A DNA stretch of 64,000 nt from Clytia hemisphaerica (taxonomy: Eukaryota; Cnidaria; Hydrozoa; Leptothecata; Clytiidae). Position numbers and translations under genes: made by a program. The notes beneath the pieces are model-generated. The model was not told where the DNA came from, made no database searches, and was given only the letters and a program-made list of their open reading frames with translations. This document shows positions 12,201 through 24,119 of the stretch, piece by piece (positions within the stretch are counted from its first letter, which is position 1; each line of letters starts with the position of its first letter). The stretch covers positions 1,101,909 to 1,165,908 of the forward strand of contig CACVBU010000004.1 in the NCBI GenBank assembly GCA_902728285.1, given 5' to 3'.

Positions 12201-14466
12201 AATCTTAGTGAATTTGTATTTTTGAAGGAAAATTAATCCATTAATTTTAAAGTAATGACACAAATTCATATTTTATAAAGCAAAAAAAGTCTCCAAGTTC
12301 ATTTTAAGGAGAAGTATCATTCTATCATAATGAATAACAAGGAGTACGTGAAAGTCTCATTTGAAATGATTATAGTCAATAGTTACTTTATGATCAGAAA
12401 ATCTATTGTGTTGGCGCTCTTGCTCTTCATCGCTGTCACTATCTGGTGCTATGTTAAATCTTCCCAATTTTTGTGACTTAATAACTTTGACTGGGATTTC
12501 TGCGGTTTTATCAAGAGATATCCTTGGAACGCGTTTTAGTGTGTGTATCTTCTTCCTGCACAGTACTTGAATGAGGTTTCCCTCATTTTCTTGAGCAATT
12601 CTCTCTGTTTCAACTTCAACCTTGTCTTTCAGCTTTTTATCAAAATCTACACCATACTCATTCATTTTGTTGTAATAGGTTGTAACTGAAGTGGTAAGAC
12701 GTAGAGGCTGTAACCTGCGGATTGTATTCTAAAGGAAAAATAAAAAATGGCGTGTTTTATGATAGCTACTAGACTATTTATAATTATTTCTTTGCAAAAA
12801 TTAAGTTTTCTTAGGAATTAATGAAATTTTGAATAATTTTTCATTAAAATTTGTTCCTTTACACTAGAATGATAATTTTTTATTTAGTCTCCTGTGCATG
12901 GTTAACACAGGAATAGATAGATTAATATAGACTTGTACGTTAGTAAACGTTGAAGAAAAAACTATTTATTAAATAATAACCTTTTTTGTAGTTGTTGATA
13001 GAATTGTCTTCAGTTCTCTTTATTTTTAGCTACTATTTGAACAGCAAAGCTTAAATGAAATTATGACAGAATATTCTAAAGGCAAACAAGAATTCACACA
13101 AAAAATATAGACTTGTTTCCCATTTTTCATTTTAGTGAATAAATATAAATTGATTGACTCACGGTATGACTTGAATGTTGCAAAATGGTATTGATGAGGA
13201 TTTGATATGCATTCATATGGCAACAGCGGTTTTTCAGTAGAACACATATGGCAGACGATATTGATGCCTTCCAATGGTTTGCGAGGTAATCTTTCTCATT
13301 CTTGATTGCAATCGCCATTAACAAACTCTTGCTGAGTGGGGCTTTGTTTTCCATTTCTTTCACCAAATCTTGAAAGCTAAATATTTTCATTTTTGATTTT
13401 TGAGTTGTTCTCAGGATTGATGGTTTTTTCTTGCAGCACATGTCATCTGCTTCTTTTTGTACGTCTTTGATGACCAATTTATGTATAATTTCCTTCATTT
13501 TAGGCTGTTTGTATGCTGCCAAAACCACATCTTTGATATTCCCACGACAAAGGGCCTTCCCTATAGATGCAAGTTCTGGAGGTAGTGTACGCTCCTTTGA
13601 CCATCCTTGCGATGTTATTTTCACACCAGTATGGAGGTGAGAATTATCAGAATCAACAGAAGTGTTTTTGGAATTACATGTATTGTCGCTGGGTTTACAC
13701 ATGGGAGTTGGGACAGAGCAGTTGGAAATTGGCCTGGTTTTCTCAAGTTCTTTCTGTTGTGGATTGATCATTTCTTCTCGTAAAGTTGAAATTTTTGCGA
13801 ACAAATTTTTTATTTTGAATAACGAATCTCTACACTTTCTGCAAAGTTTATCATCACCACCTTGACTGGCTATTCCGATACGATCTAGCACTGGCTCTGG
13901 CAAGAACTGATCAGCAGATCTTATCACTGGATTGACATTATAAACATGCTTTCCACTGACTGGAACTGGTGTTTTACATGCAACACAGTTTGACTCTACC
14001 TCTATTGACCACTCAATATCTGGATCTAATAATGAAATAAAAATTTGTCCCCGGTCAAATAATGCTAAGCGTGGCTAGTAGACGAGTTGCCACTTCCATG
14101 GTACAGGAGGTTATTTCACATATGGTCTATTTCACATATGGTTTATTTCATCTGTTTTTGATAAATTAAAGAGACCTCTTGTACCCTTATAATGTTTTAG
14201 GTTTTTAAAAATGTTTATAGTTTTGTCTACCACAGGATTCGGACCCAGACTTAACACTATTTTACCAAGGACGATGGAATAAGTCTTATGTTTAAGGTTT
14301 GCATCTCTTCAGTAGAGGCTTTCATAAACATAAAATCTAAACCATCTATCTACTGTCTCTTTCATAGTTTTTAACTAGATATATACAATGTGTAATTAGA
14401 GAAAAATAAATAAAGTTACTGAGCTGTATAACTATCAAACTTACTTGTTAATAATTCATCCATCAT
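9259..14466 (-). CDS. Cys4 finger / DUF6589 / C2H2 protein (gene A), ten exons
   Basis: Exons in order are 14466-14445, 14025-13163, 12728-12387, 12141-12001, 11861-11595, 11398-11263, 11014-10884, 10777-10635, 10509-10331 and 10142-9259, about 1035 residues. Phases agree at every junction except exon 7/8. The N-terminus has a ZAD-like pair (CVACKTP ... LCRKCRDSL). The middle holds the DUF6589 signature GDQLTIERG followed by FHTSMKLLQ. Next comes a C2H2 finger (CRFEGCDKLF, His pair in the following turn), then the conserved NIPLDLSLEHFN block. One extra T in the TTTTT run at about 9509 shifts the frame before the last 80 residues; it may be a sequencing slip. DUF6589 proteins are multi-copy in cnidarians, molluscs and fungi and are of unknown function. 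Removing one T restores homology, so the gene may be functional. A MITE lies in the intron between exons 6 and 7. Confidence 0.8.
11089..11235. mobile_element. Short MITE-like element in a DUF6589 intron
   Basis: The ends are inverted copies of about 20 bases (ACTATCCCTTAAGGGAACTT on the left, nearly the same in reverse on the right). The interior is made of a degenerate repeated word of the form CGCCAAAATTAGTTCCCG. It lies wholly in intron 6 of gene A and does not touch its splice sites. I could not identify a target duplication. Confidence 0.6.
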
Positions 14467-14838
14467 TGATAAAAAAAACTTCCTTCATTTAAAAATATTT
14501 CATGTGCTACACAAAAAAAAAAACACTGCAAAACTTGACTGACTGCTGTATTTTTTCCTTTTTTTGGCTGTCTAAAAAATTTGCCAAACCTTTGAACCAA
14601 AACAAAAACAGATTCCCTTGCATTGCTTTGTTTATGTTTTTTCGTCTGTATCTCCAACGCTCCTCACTCTAGAGGTCTACCATTTTGCGCACCACCGTTT
14701 GGTTTGTTATGATTTGTTTTGATTTGTTTGGGTCTGTCCGCCATGGAGTTTACATATAAGGGCCCACTATCTGCCCGAGACCGATCGCACCCTCCACCGT
14801 TTGGTTCCTTATTTTCAAAAGCGCACCAAAGTGGAACT
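14467..14838. other. No gene seen between gene A and the second RecQ relic
   Basis: This is the upstream flank of gene A. It includes repeated CACCGTTTGG words at about 14692 and 14797. A 64-codon minus frame (14657-14463) has no recognisable domain. It could hold the gene A promoter, but no element is clear. Confidence 0.35.
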
Positions 14839-15464
14839 CACTAAGAAACGGGATAAAAAATCTCGGTTTTTAGTGAGGCACTCGCTATTGCACTCAAGGC
14901 CAACACAGGAATATTTTCTGAACAAAATGAACGCACGGAACCAATACGAGCAAACGCCTCTCGAAAAGCTTCTCCATCTTTAGAAGAGGGAGTTCCCCAT
15001 GCGACCTTGTGTGCCTCATCAACAACAAAACATTTAACATTTTTACTGAAATACTGGGAAGATAACACATCCTTCCAGTGATTGTTCAGCCAAGCTTCGG
15101 GAGTGTCAATAATCAAATTGAACTGGCCAGAAACAATTTCTTTGTAAGTTCCATCCAATGAGCAGGCACGGAGGTTCAGCGATTTACGAAGATTGTTTGC
15201 CTCTTCAATCTGATTTGGAATCAGTGCCTTCAGTGGCGAAAAAACAACAATGATGGCCTGGTCTGGTTGACCAGGAAGCATTTTGCAAACTGATGGCAAA
15301 AGCTGACAAATCGTACTTTTACCATAAGACGTGGGTAAAATAGCCAACGTGTCATGACCATTGATGATGTTGGTTATGGCTTCCAGTTGTTTTGGTTTGA
15401 TCGAAAAAGAAGAATTCACCTTTGAAATGCAGCATCGACATCATCTCTGATCACAGAAGCCATC
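14839..15464 (-). pseudogene. RecQ-like helicase N-terminal half, truncated relic
   Basis: The minus strand from the ATG at 15464 reads MASVIRDDVDAAFQ. One frameshift then leads into lobe 1 of a RecQ-like helicase: Walker A PTSYGKSTI (Tyr where Phe is usual), motif Ia-like SPLKALIPNQ, motif II VVDEAHKVAWG and motif III LALSAIASAS. Homology stops abruptly at about 14845, where a 16-nt imperfect foldback of the helicase sequence itself begins. The second lobe is missing here. It has the same orientation as the C-terminal relic at 4985-6070, but both relics contain motif III, so they are not simply two halves of one cut gene. It is non-functional as it stands. Confidence 0.85.
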
Positions 15465-15766
15465 TTGATTGTGTTGTGTGTCGCTGAACTGAAAGAACTT
15501 TCGTTTTGATGTAAACATTACTCGTGGTTGCACTAACTAAAACAAAAACTCAATCACGGCAAATATGAAACTCCGGGTTAGTGAGGCCAGCGCTCAATTT
15601 ATTTTAACCAATCAGATTGCAGTAGTCTAAAATGGACTAATTTTCCGGGCACTGTCACCCACCTCTGTATATATCGTTTTATTTTGGTGGAAAATAAATA
15701 AGATATGTGCGTTGAGGTGGGAAATCCCAACTAGGAAATCACATGTAATCAGAATGGCCTGTGTCA
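15465..15766. other. Upstream region of helicase relic
   Basis: The sequence is probably the old promoter flank of the minus-strand helicase relic. A single CCAATCAGATT box is at about 15608. No coding domain was recognised. Confidence 0.3.
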
Positions 15767-16552
15767 TTGAAATGATGAACAGGTGCATGCTAACTGGAGT
15801 TGTTGCAACAGAAGCAAACAATATTCTTAACGATATCGTTAACACTGTTGCAATGCTGGACGGGGCTGCTGAGCACCAAGGGGAAGTGAGCGAGGTATTT
15901 CAAAATTATTTTCTGTGATAAAAAATATTTGACTTTTCAGAAAAATTTGTCCAAAATGTACCCATGATCATAAATTAAAGTGAAGAATTTAATTTTGCTA
16001 ATATTTTCTTAAATACAGGTAATAAAGTGCAAGCGTTTAAGCTTCTTTTATGACAATTGAGACAGGACTTTCAGGAGTGGGCCAAAAAAGCAATTTAAAC
16101 AACCCAAATATTTTTTGCAATTAGGAAGCAAGCATCAAAGTGAGCAAAGAAAGTGTCGACCTCGCAATTATTTTGGTGAACATTTCTTTGAGCCAATCAG
16201 GTAATTTTAATTATTTAAACTATAGAATTTTAAAGATCAATGCTCTTGAGCAGGCGTCTGAAAAAGAGACAAATCATATTTTATGATATTTCGAGATAAT
16301 GGATTTGACAAAATGAACTATCTAAGTTTAAAAATTCACCTAGGTAGTTCTACTACTTAACTACAAATTTACTATTGTTTATTTAAGCATGTATTCATGG
16401 TGAAAAGGAGGAAGAAAATCCAAATGTTAAAACGAAAAGTCCAGAGGCAAAGAAGAAAATGGCAAAACAGCTGATTTTGACAACTTCTGGGCAAGTAGTA
16501 TCAGCCCCACTTTTGACTAAAACAACAAAGTCAGAAAATTGGCCCCTAAAGG
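15767..16552 (+). CDS. Possible 5' exons of the RING/cysteine-cluster gene
   Basis: Three short open segments with plausible splice borders follow each other on the plus strand. One contains MACVIEMMNR and ends at GAG|GTATTT near 15893. One encodes ASIKVSKESVDLAIILVNIS and ends at about 16200. One lysine-rich segment (about 16387-16551) ends before a GTCATA donor. They resemble no domain I can name. Their only support is position: same strand as, and upstream of, the RING-like exons at 18.3 kb. They could equally be chance frames. Confidence 0.25.
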
Positions 16553-18289
16553 TCATACACAGGCACCATATCTTGCAGCAATTTTGAAAGTGAAGGTTTT
16601 GGTACGGTCAAAGTTAGAGTTGCAAACAACGGGCATAATCTAAGTAGACTTTTAGCTTTAATAATTTTGAAATGCTTTAAGTTTTTACCGTGTATTAAAT
16701 AATTATTATATCTTGAAAAATAAAATTGCAAATCTTCATCTGAATATAACTTGACCCTTCATCTCGAAAACAGGATTGAAGCACGATTCATAATTTTATA
16801 AAATTCAGATTTGCTTTTGATTCCTAGATACTTTACTTCTAAAAGTCAACGTATGCAGACGACATGAAGGCTCCATTAGAAGCATGAGGAATTTCTGTGG
16901 AGCAATACAGGGGCATCTTTGAAGTAAAGAACCTTGAAAGGTAAGTTGAAATCTGTTTCTCTTTTATTTTTTTCTCTTTTTATCATGTAAGGCGAGACAA
17001 AAAAAATTTAAGTTATTGTTCTGCGGGCCTGACCGACCCTGTTTATTCCAAAATCCAAAAAATTATAATATTGAATTTTAAATCCTTGAGGATGGACTTT
17101 ATAAGTTATTTGTAGATATTCCAAACTGATTAAGTTATGTAACTGATTGCCCTCTCATTCGGGTATTAATCATGAGAGAAATAAAAGATGTGTTGCCTCA
17201 CTTTGTACTTTACTGTTAGGCCACATAAGCAACATGCAAACTTGGTAAAATTTATACCAGTGAATTACACTTGAATTCAATCATATTAATAGCATTACCC
17301 TTATATTCATAGCGAAGCTCATTCAAAATGCTTCATGAATGCAAAGAAGAGAGGTGCAGAAGAAGCGACGGCAGAAACAGACACAGCATAAATCGCATTA
17401 TAAGCAAATCAGCTGCCAGTCAGATCATCAAATGCTAATAACCAAGGGTTCTAAAAAATCAATCACTCCCACTAAAGGTTGGAAAAATGAGAAAATTTCA
17501 ATTTTTGTCTCTAAAAGCAATGAATTTAGTCCCAATAAGGGTCATGAAATTCACAAAATTTACAAATTTTTTCCACTCATTAGCTCAATATGTTAAGAGA
17601 CGTTTTATGTAAAAAGCTTTGTTTTAGGTCTAAGTCATTTATACCACTGTACATTTTCCCCCAGGTTTAATAACTTTTAGGATTATCCACTTTATGAACA
17701 AACAAATTCTCAAGTTTAATTCAGTGAGAAAAGTTTATTTTGATTAAATAGTTTTTATTGTTAGAAATTGCATAACATACCATGCAAGTCCTCTTTGTTC
17801 TTCTGAAGCCTTCAGCGTTACATTTTTATGAAAATGCATTTATGAAACAAATTTCTTCTCAATTTTCTTATTGAAAGAGAATGAAAGACAATTTTATTAT
17901 TTGTACGTTTATACAATTTCATACTTCCGTTTTTTCTTTAAAGAATATCAAAAATTATAAAAAAACAACATGAATGTCAACAATTTTCATCAAGCTCATG
18001 GAGGAGTAAATGACCAATTTTTCCCAGTGAGTCTTTAGAAGTTTTTATGTTGAACAATCATAGTAGAAATATTTAGACTTTGGGTAATGATTGTGATTTT
18101 AGTATTTCTACTTTATTTCATTGGATATTTGGAGTCTGCAGTCTCATGTTAAAACTTAGAGTTCCAGAAGTAATTTAAAGCGCTTGAAAGTCATTTTGCA
18201 GGGAAATCTCCTTTTGTTTAAAATATTTTGTCCATGATTAAAGGTACATTACACCAGTCAGATGAAAAATATTATTTTTCCTATTACAG
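16553..18289. other. No gene seen
   Basis: AT-rich sequence, probably intronic if the flanking plus-strand exons form one gene. The lysine-rich frame at 17339-17596 contains many low-complexity codons and is not called. Confidence 0.35.
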
Positions 18290-19089
18290 TGTGGTATATG
18301 TCTCACATCCATGAAAGGTGATGGTGCTTAAAGGCCATTTGTATTGCATTGTGGACATGGTGTTTTGCAAAAGGTATATAGTAAATCTTAGAGATATGTG
18401 ATATTTTTCACCTCACTTTTTCAAAAACAGTCTGCAGTTCAATTATATTAGATGAATCAGAATTAAATTTATATTGGAATCGTACTTTCTTCAATAACTT
18501 TTCAATTTAGAACAATGTAGAAGATTTTGATTTTTAATCTTTATGGATCATGCTGATTTTAAGAACGAATTTTTGGAAATTTTACTTCCAATGCAAATTC
18601 CTTTTACTCAAAAGATTTTCAAGTGTGTCTCAGTCATTTGCATTTAAAGTGTAAATTAATTTCCAGCTGTATAACTTTATGGTTTGATCAATGGTGTCAC
18701 TGTCCAGCTTGCAAATCACCTGGCAGAAGAACAACTCCATTATATGTGGATACATCTTTCTTGGAAGCAATAGAGCGGTATGATCATCTTATTAAATTTA
18801 AAAGTTCTGTTGTTTCAATACTCGAGAGAAATTAACTTAGTCTTTAGTCTCTGATAGAGACACCTACTGGGTATAACACAAATAACGACGGATAATGAGT
18901 GTAACTATATTATTTTCCCAGCAATTAAACAATTTCCTAATTATCTTTTAAAATATTGTTTTCAGTATGACTGCAACTATAAAGCAGCTAATGAAAGAAA
19001 AAGAGCAACTGGAGATCCAAATTGAAGAATTGTTCATGCAAATTGTCTGCCTTGATGCAGATAAAGAGGAGTTAGAGAAGAAAAACTGA
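18290..19089 (+). pseudogene. RING-like finger and coiled-coil exons, decayed
   Basis: The exon 18290-18373 follows a clean TTACAG acceptor and encodes CGICLTSMKGDGA, an in-frame TAA, then FVLHCGHGVLQK. The next exon (about 18667-18835) gives CITLWFDQWCHCPACKSPG. Together they give a RING layout: Cys pair, Cys-x-His, Cys, Cys-x-x-Cys. The fifth zinc ligand is replaced by Leu. The TAA and a splice-phase mismatch between the two exons argue that this copy is dead. A third exon (18967-19089) encodes a 40-residue Glu/Lys/Leu coiled coil (KQLMKEKEQLEIQIEEL) ending at a stop. RING fingers usually mark E3 ubiquitin ligases; here only the fold is suggested. The cysteine-cluster exons that follow are probably the same gene. 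Confidence 0.45.
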
Positions 19090-19376
19090 AGAGAAATTAA
19101 ATTTTTGCATCCTTTTGTATTATGACTAGAAATGTTAAAACATTTTTTAAATATATTGTATTTTTTTTCTCTTGTGTTAAACAGTGTCATGTTTCTTTGT
19201 CTTCTGAACACCACATTGAACTTTTTTGTATCCAGATCGCTTATTGGATAGAATGATTTCAAAAATAAATGAAAGTCAAACTGACTTTTGAAGATTTCAC
19301 TTTTAATTTCAGTCATAATTGGTAATTATAACTAAACTTCACTTTCTTTTATTTTATATGAATTTACTAAATAGTA

Positions 19377-21545
19377 GAAATCAATACTTGATTACTGAAT
19401 TATACGAAAAAATTGGAGAAATCATGTACATTTTCCAGCCAGCATCTACCTTTTGCTTCATAGAAGTCTTGGGGAAGCCACCACAGGACGAATGGGAACT
19501 TAAACCATTTGTTACCAAGGGAAGGAACATCACCGACTCCTTGAAGGGCACGTTAAATGTTAGAAAAATTGTTACAGACTTTATTATTCCTCAAGAAAAA
19601 TGTAAAATATGTTCCAAAAAACTTTTGTTGAATGGTGATTACAAGATTGCTATTGGCTATTCTGAAGACGGATCAAATAAACTTAGGAGGTTTACAAGCA
19701 GGTGCAAATTTTGTAACCTCACAGATTTGTAACCTCACATTTTATTCAAGAGCTGGAAAACGAATTCTAAATTCAGAATTCTTGCAAAGTAGATGGCTCT
19801 TGAATACAGAGGATACAGCAGTATCAATTCAAATGTTGCAAAAATACGAGTGGAGCTAGTCATCTATCACATGTCATTCCGTGCAAAATGTGAAATCTTC
19901 AACAACTCACTGAGATATCACTTGCTGCCCAAAGAAATCAACACCCCAAAGAGACAAAGGTATTCATTAACAGCAAGTCCTATTAACTTTGACAAGATAA
20001 TATAAAAAACAAATGGTTAATTGGGAATTGAACTTTTAAGCAATCATGATGGATTCTAGGAATATTTTAGCTAGATATCAAAAAAGCTTTTGACAACTGC
20101 GGAAACTAATTAAATCCACAGATATTAGTTCTCATGAAAATATGATTATTTAAAAAAACATTGAAATTTTGAAAGTTATAAGTTGTGAAACCTGTTAAAA
20201 TTTGAATTGAACAATTTAAACAATATTAATGCCTTATATCTTACCAATTTATAACATCAAAAAATGCACATAAAGATGAAAGGAAGCAACTTGATAGACG
20301 TAGGTTTGAAGATGCTTTTCTACTGTATGCAGTGGGAAAACTAAGCACCAAGTATGAAATCAAACTGGATGACCAATCCATTACAAACAGAAACAATCTA
20401 CTTGACAGTGTTACTGAGCAAATATATCAAAATTTGTGACAAAATGGATTGGTGAGTCATGATTTCAAAATTAATTTTACAGTTTAAAGTGATACTTAGT
20501 TTCATGCTGATGCTGTTTTTTTCCTTTCTAAATTATCATGACCCAAAGAGTTTTAAAGAAAAGATCTAATGTTGAGAAAAATAAAGTAAAAACATTTTTT
20601 TCTGAAACCACTTTAAGATTTGCAACTATGAAATTACATAGCAAGTTCTTTGCTATGTTTATTTTTTTCTTTCTATCAATGTTTTGTTTCATCTCTTCAA
20701 GCTCATAAATGTGACATTCCTGGTTGCAAAAATGTATTGGTGATTGATGGAGACATGAAGGCATGTCGTCAAAGATGTCACAATACTTAGCTGAAATCAA
20801 AACAGGTATTAACTTTAAATGATTATTACTTCGTTCAATTTAACTTTATTAGAATTTCTATAACCAAAACACCAGTTCATTAAAATCTGATTCATCTATG
20901 TTTTAGTCTTTTTAACTCTCAATGAATTGCATTCCAAAAATATTATAATTTATAGGATGTATGAATACTCCGATGAAAAAGTATAACGTGTGTGAAGAAC
21001 ATTGGGAAAACTCAACAACTTTTACAGACAGTTTGGATGAAGAGAGAAAGGATGAAGACAAGACTATCGAAACACAAGGCATTGTGAAAATCCTTGACAG
21101 AAAAAGCACAAGAGCATCCAATCTTTATCATGTACGTCAAATACCTGAGAACATTTTCCTACTCACCTGATTTTTTGCAGATTTTATTTTGTCAACTTAA
21201 TTTGTGCCCTTTTGTAGATTATTTGTCATTCTATTATGAATTGAAAAGAATTGTGAGAATATTATAATTTTGACCTACGAAAATGTTCCAAATCTTTTTC
21301 TTGAATGGTGTGATCAGATTTAAATTTTGTTGTATTTGTCATTTTTAGGTTCTATGGCATACAGGCGTGCAAACCTGGGCAAAAGAAGAAAATATACCAA
21401 ATCATCTGACAAAGAGTAATAATGAATTGACAATCGCAACTGGGACATATTTTGGACAGCCAACCAAACTGTAAAAATTGCGAAAGGTGAAAGTTGATAA
21501 AAAAGAAGTACTACCAAATATTGACAAAATATTTGAACCTGAGTA
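19377..21545 (+). pseudogene. Cysteine-cluster (KDZ-associated type) gene exons, partly broken
   Basis: Plus-strand segments keep the order known for cysteine-cluster proteins that travel with Kyakuja-Dileera-Zisupton transposons. They are: a region with VTKGRNITDS leading to CKICSKKLLLNGDYKIAIGY and CKFC (to about 19715, then a frameshift); a helical piece ending near 20005; ERKQLDRRRFEDAFLLYAVG (about 20280-20437); CDIPGCKNVLVIDGDMKACR (about 20707-20790); CMNTPMKKYNVCEEHW (about 20957-21010); and a last piece near 21348-21545. Frames change between pieces at plausible introns, but the 19.7-kb shift and an in-frame TGA near 20437 look like damage. The role of this family is unknown; a zinc-binding partner of a transposase is a guess. 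The RING and coiled-coil exons just upstream are probably its N-terminus. Confidence 0.45.
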
Positions 21546-21841
21546 AGTGTCTAGTTAAGTTCCTTTGAAACATTTTCTCATAAAGAGGAACCAACAATCC
21601 TTTTGATTTTTATTTTTTGGAATATATTTCGATCATTTTTAAGATCATCATCAGGCTGAAAATTAGAAGAAAAACAAGATTAAAATCTAGAGTAAAAACA
21701 TCATATACATCTCACACTACAACTACACATAACCTACTGTAAAGAGAAAAAAAGATTGATTGAAAAAAAAAAAAAAAAAACCCACAAAACCAAATTAAAT
21801 GAGAGCTAATTCTTAAGTGACAAAAAAAAGAAGAAAAAAAA

Positions 21842-22316
21842 TCAAAATAGTTTTATGACTAATTCATGGCTTTTGTATTCGTCTCTCGTGTTAATTGAAG
21901 GCTTTAATTGTGCAATAAAAAGAGCCTCAAGAGTCAATAAGTGAGCCTTGACGTTTTTTGTACGAGTGCTACGTGCTAAAATACTGACGTCGTCCATATC
22001 TAGGGTGTGGTTGCAAGCATCCATGTGTCTTGCCACCGGTTTTTTCGGTTGTCCGTGTTCCTTTACTCTGCTGATAAGATGTCGGCGTGTGAAACCGACA
22101 TAGCACGCACTGCAGCGTGGACATTTAATTTGATAAACCAGAGAGCTTTTTAACGAAGTCGGGACGGATGGTTTTAAACTTGGCAAAACGATTTTTAATT
22201 TTTTAGTTTTAAAAACTACTTGACATGGAGCATTAATTTTTCCCAAAGAATTTTTGAACTCATCAGCAGGACAAAAAACAATATCATAACTTTGTGTAAT
22301 GCCGCCATACTTTGTC
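21842..22316 (-). mobile_element. Penelope-like element fragment: GIY-YIG endonuclease
   Basis: The minus-strand frame continues upstream of its first Met to about 22316. It encodes a GIY-YIG nuclease of the Penelope-like retroelement type: LVYQIKCPRCSACYVGFT, then TRRHLISRVKEH, a later H-x-x-x-C-x-H, and the tail LTLEALFIAQLKPSINTRDE typical of these elements. In autonomous Penelope elements this domain follows a reverse transcriptase and nicks the target. No RT is found upstream, so this is a 3' fragment. An A-rich tract of about 20 bases at 21763-21780 and lysine-rich low complexity lie beyond its 3' end. Confidence 0.85.
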
Positions 22317-23489
22317 TAATTACGTCATAGCAACTAACTGGTCTTTTTTCTGTTTATAAATAAAAACTCCTGGGTAAGATGTTTAATATCACTCTAACTT
22401 CTTTGCAGACAAGATAGTTGCTATGAAGGATATACCGTAAGTTGGTCTAATATCTGCTTCGACCATCCCTTCTATATGATGGAGGTCTATTTTTATGCAA
22501 AAAATCATAAACATTTTAATGATTCAAACTGGAGGAAATCTCAAAAAACCTAATTTTTAGGCATATTTTGTCCCAAATTGACCTCAATTTTTTTTAAATT
22601 AGGCTCCGCTACATCGGACGGTTTACCATTTTGAATTCTTGGTGCAAAATATTAGAACAATTGGATGAGCTCATCATCACAACGAACGAATGGGCAACGG
22701 TTAATTTATAGGACCTTCAAGTAGATCCAAAAGCTCTCAAACACTTTTTTTTATTAAAAAAATCCACTATCAGAAAAATGCTGAGCATAATAAGTGTTTC
22801 TATTCTAGAGAACTCAAACAATCACGCTCCAACGCGAAATTTTCATTTTAAAAAAATAATAAAAATAATAATTTTAGCTAAGAACATTGATCTATAATGG
22901 TGATTTTAATAGATGAAGGTTCGTTTTTTCAGCCAAAAATATTTTTTATGAAAATCTGCTTGAGCCAACTTTAACCTGTGATGGTACCCTCCTTCTGTCA
23001 GGCAAAAAAAAGAGTTTTTTGACATTATAAGTTAGAAATAAAGGACCAATCAAATTTGCGTAAAGATAATTTATAGCAAAAAAGAATGCACGGCCTTGAA
23101 GGGTTCCTTATTGCATGTTCAGAATTATGCCATAAGGGTTGCAAATCACAAACTTTAACTCTAGCCCCCCCCCAAAAAAAAATAGAAGGGTCGTAAAAAC
23201 AGCTAAATCCAATTTCTTGACATATGAAAGCCTAATCCTAATAAGCTCCCCAAAATTTAAGAAAAGTTGGGCTTAGGGGCCCAACCTCTTTGCATTTTTA
23301 TAAGCATATGGTTGTTTATAAAAGATGTGCCTCCTCTTCGGCGATTCATATTTCGTTTAAAATGTTTTTTTTTGGACTCGTTATTGGACAAAATTGTTGT
23401 CAGAATACTGACGCATTCGTCAAATCCAACGACGGACATTTTTACTGTCGGACTAGAAAGTGTCGGACTACTGACGACCTCCCTTCTTT
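22317..23489. other. No gene seen
   Basis: AT-rich, with pseudo-frames in three phases at 23257-23578 that overlap each other on both strands and show no domain. Nothing supported. Confidence 0.4.
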
Positions 23490-23760
23490 TCAAAGAAGAA
23501 TTTGTTCTCTATTATCTTGAAAATAAAAAAGAACAAATGTCATTGATAAAAAGTACGCAATGTATTAAATTTCTTTGATTAAGCGTGAGAGACTGTGTGC
23601 AAAAGCAAGGACAACCTTCTGACAAAATGCGATGCTAAGCACTCCACACAGTCTAGACTAGTACTATCAACTTATTTTTGGTATGAAAGAGAAGGAACTG
23701 TGTGCTGAAGCAAGGACAACCTTAAAAAGGCGATGCTAAGCACTCTACACAGCCCTTTTC
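23490..23760. repeat. Dispersed repeat with two hairpin modules
   Basis: This copy shares its sequence with 25626-25880 (TTGTTCTCT...ATCTTGAAAAT, then AGCGTGAGAGACTGTGTG). It contains a 65-nt module (23590-23654) bounded by a perfect 10-bp inverted repeat, AGACTGTGTG/CACACAGTCT. A second, diverged module lies at 23697-23754. Inside each, an AAGG-ACAA-CCTT hairpin and the string GCGATGCTAAGCACTC are conserved. No coding frame explains the conservation. Confidence 0.65.
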
Positions 23761-23960
23761 CCAAACCCCAATTTCATAAAAACTTTGATTGCAAAGTGGG
23801 TTAGTTTAGCTTTAGCCCCAAACCAACAACAACTTTATTCTTGATTTAGAAAATGTGATTGAATGACAAATACTGGCGATGCCGGGGGGGGGGTCAGTGT
23901 ACAATACAGCGGCATGGGACAGTACTTTACAGACTTTTTCCTTCTCGGATACCCACCCTC

Positions 23961-24119
23961 CCCTATAGTACAAAATACTATCCAGCAAAATCTAAAATAC
24001 ACCCAACACCCCCCTATATAGTACAAAATACTATCCAGCAAAATCTAAAATACACCCAACATCCCCTATATAGTACAAAATACTATCAAGCAAAATCTAA
24101 AATACATCCCATACCCCTA
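23961..24119. repeat. Minisatellite, about 50-bp unit, three copies
   Basis: Three imperfect head-to-tail copies of a unit containing GTACAAAATACTATCCAGCA, then AAATCTAAAATACACCCAACA and a C-run. The unit length drifts between about 49 and 53 bp. It follows a nine-G run at 23885-23893. A plus-strand frame runs through it only because of the repeat. Confidence 0.85.

Noticed and set aside
4985..15464. The two minus-strand RecQ relics as one gene split by an 8.8-kb insertion
   Set aside because: Both relics contain helicase motif III, so they overlap in homology, and no target duplication links the breakpoints.
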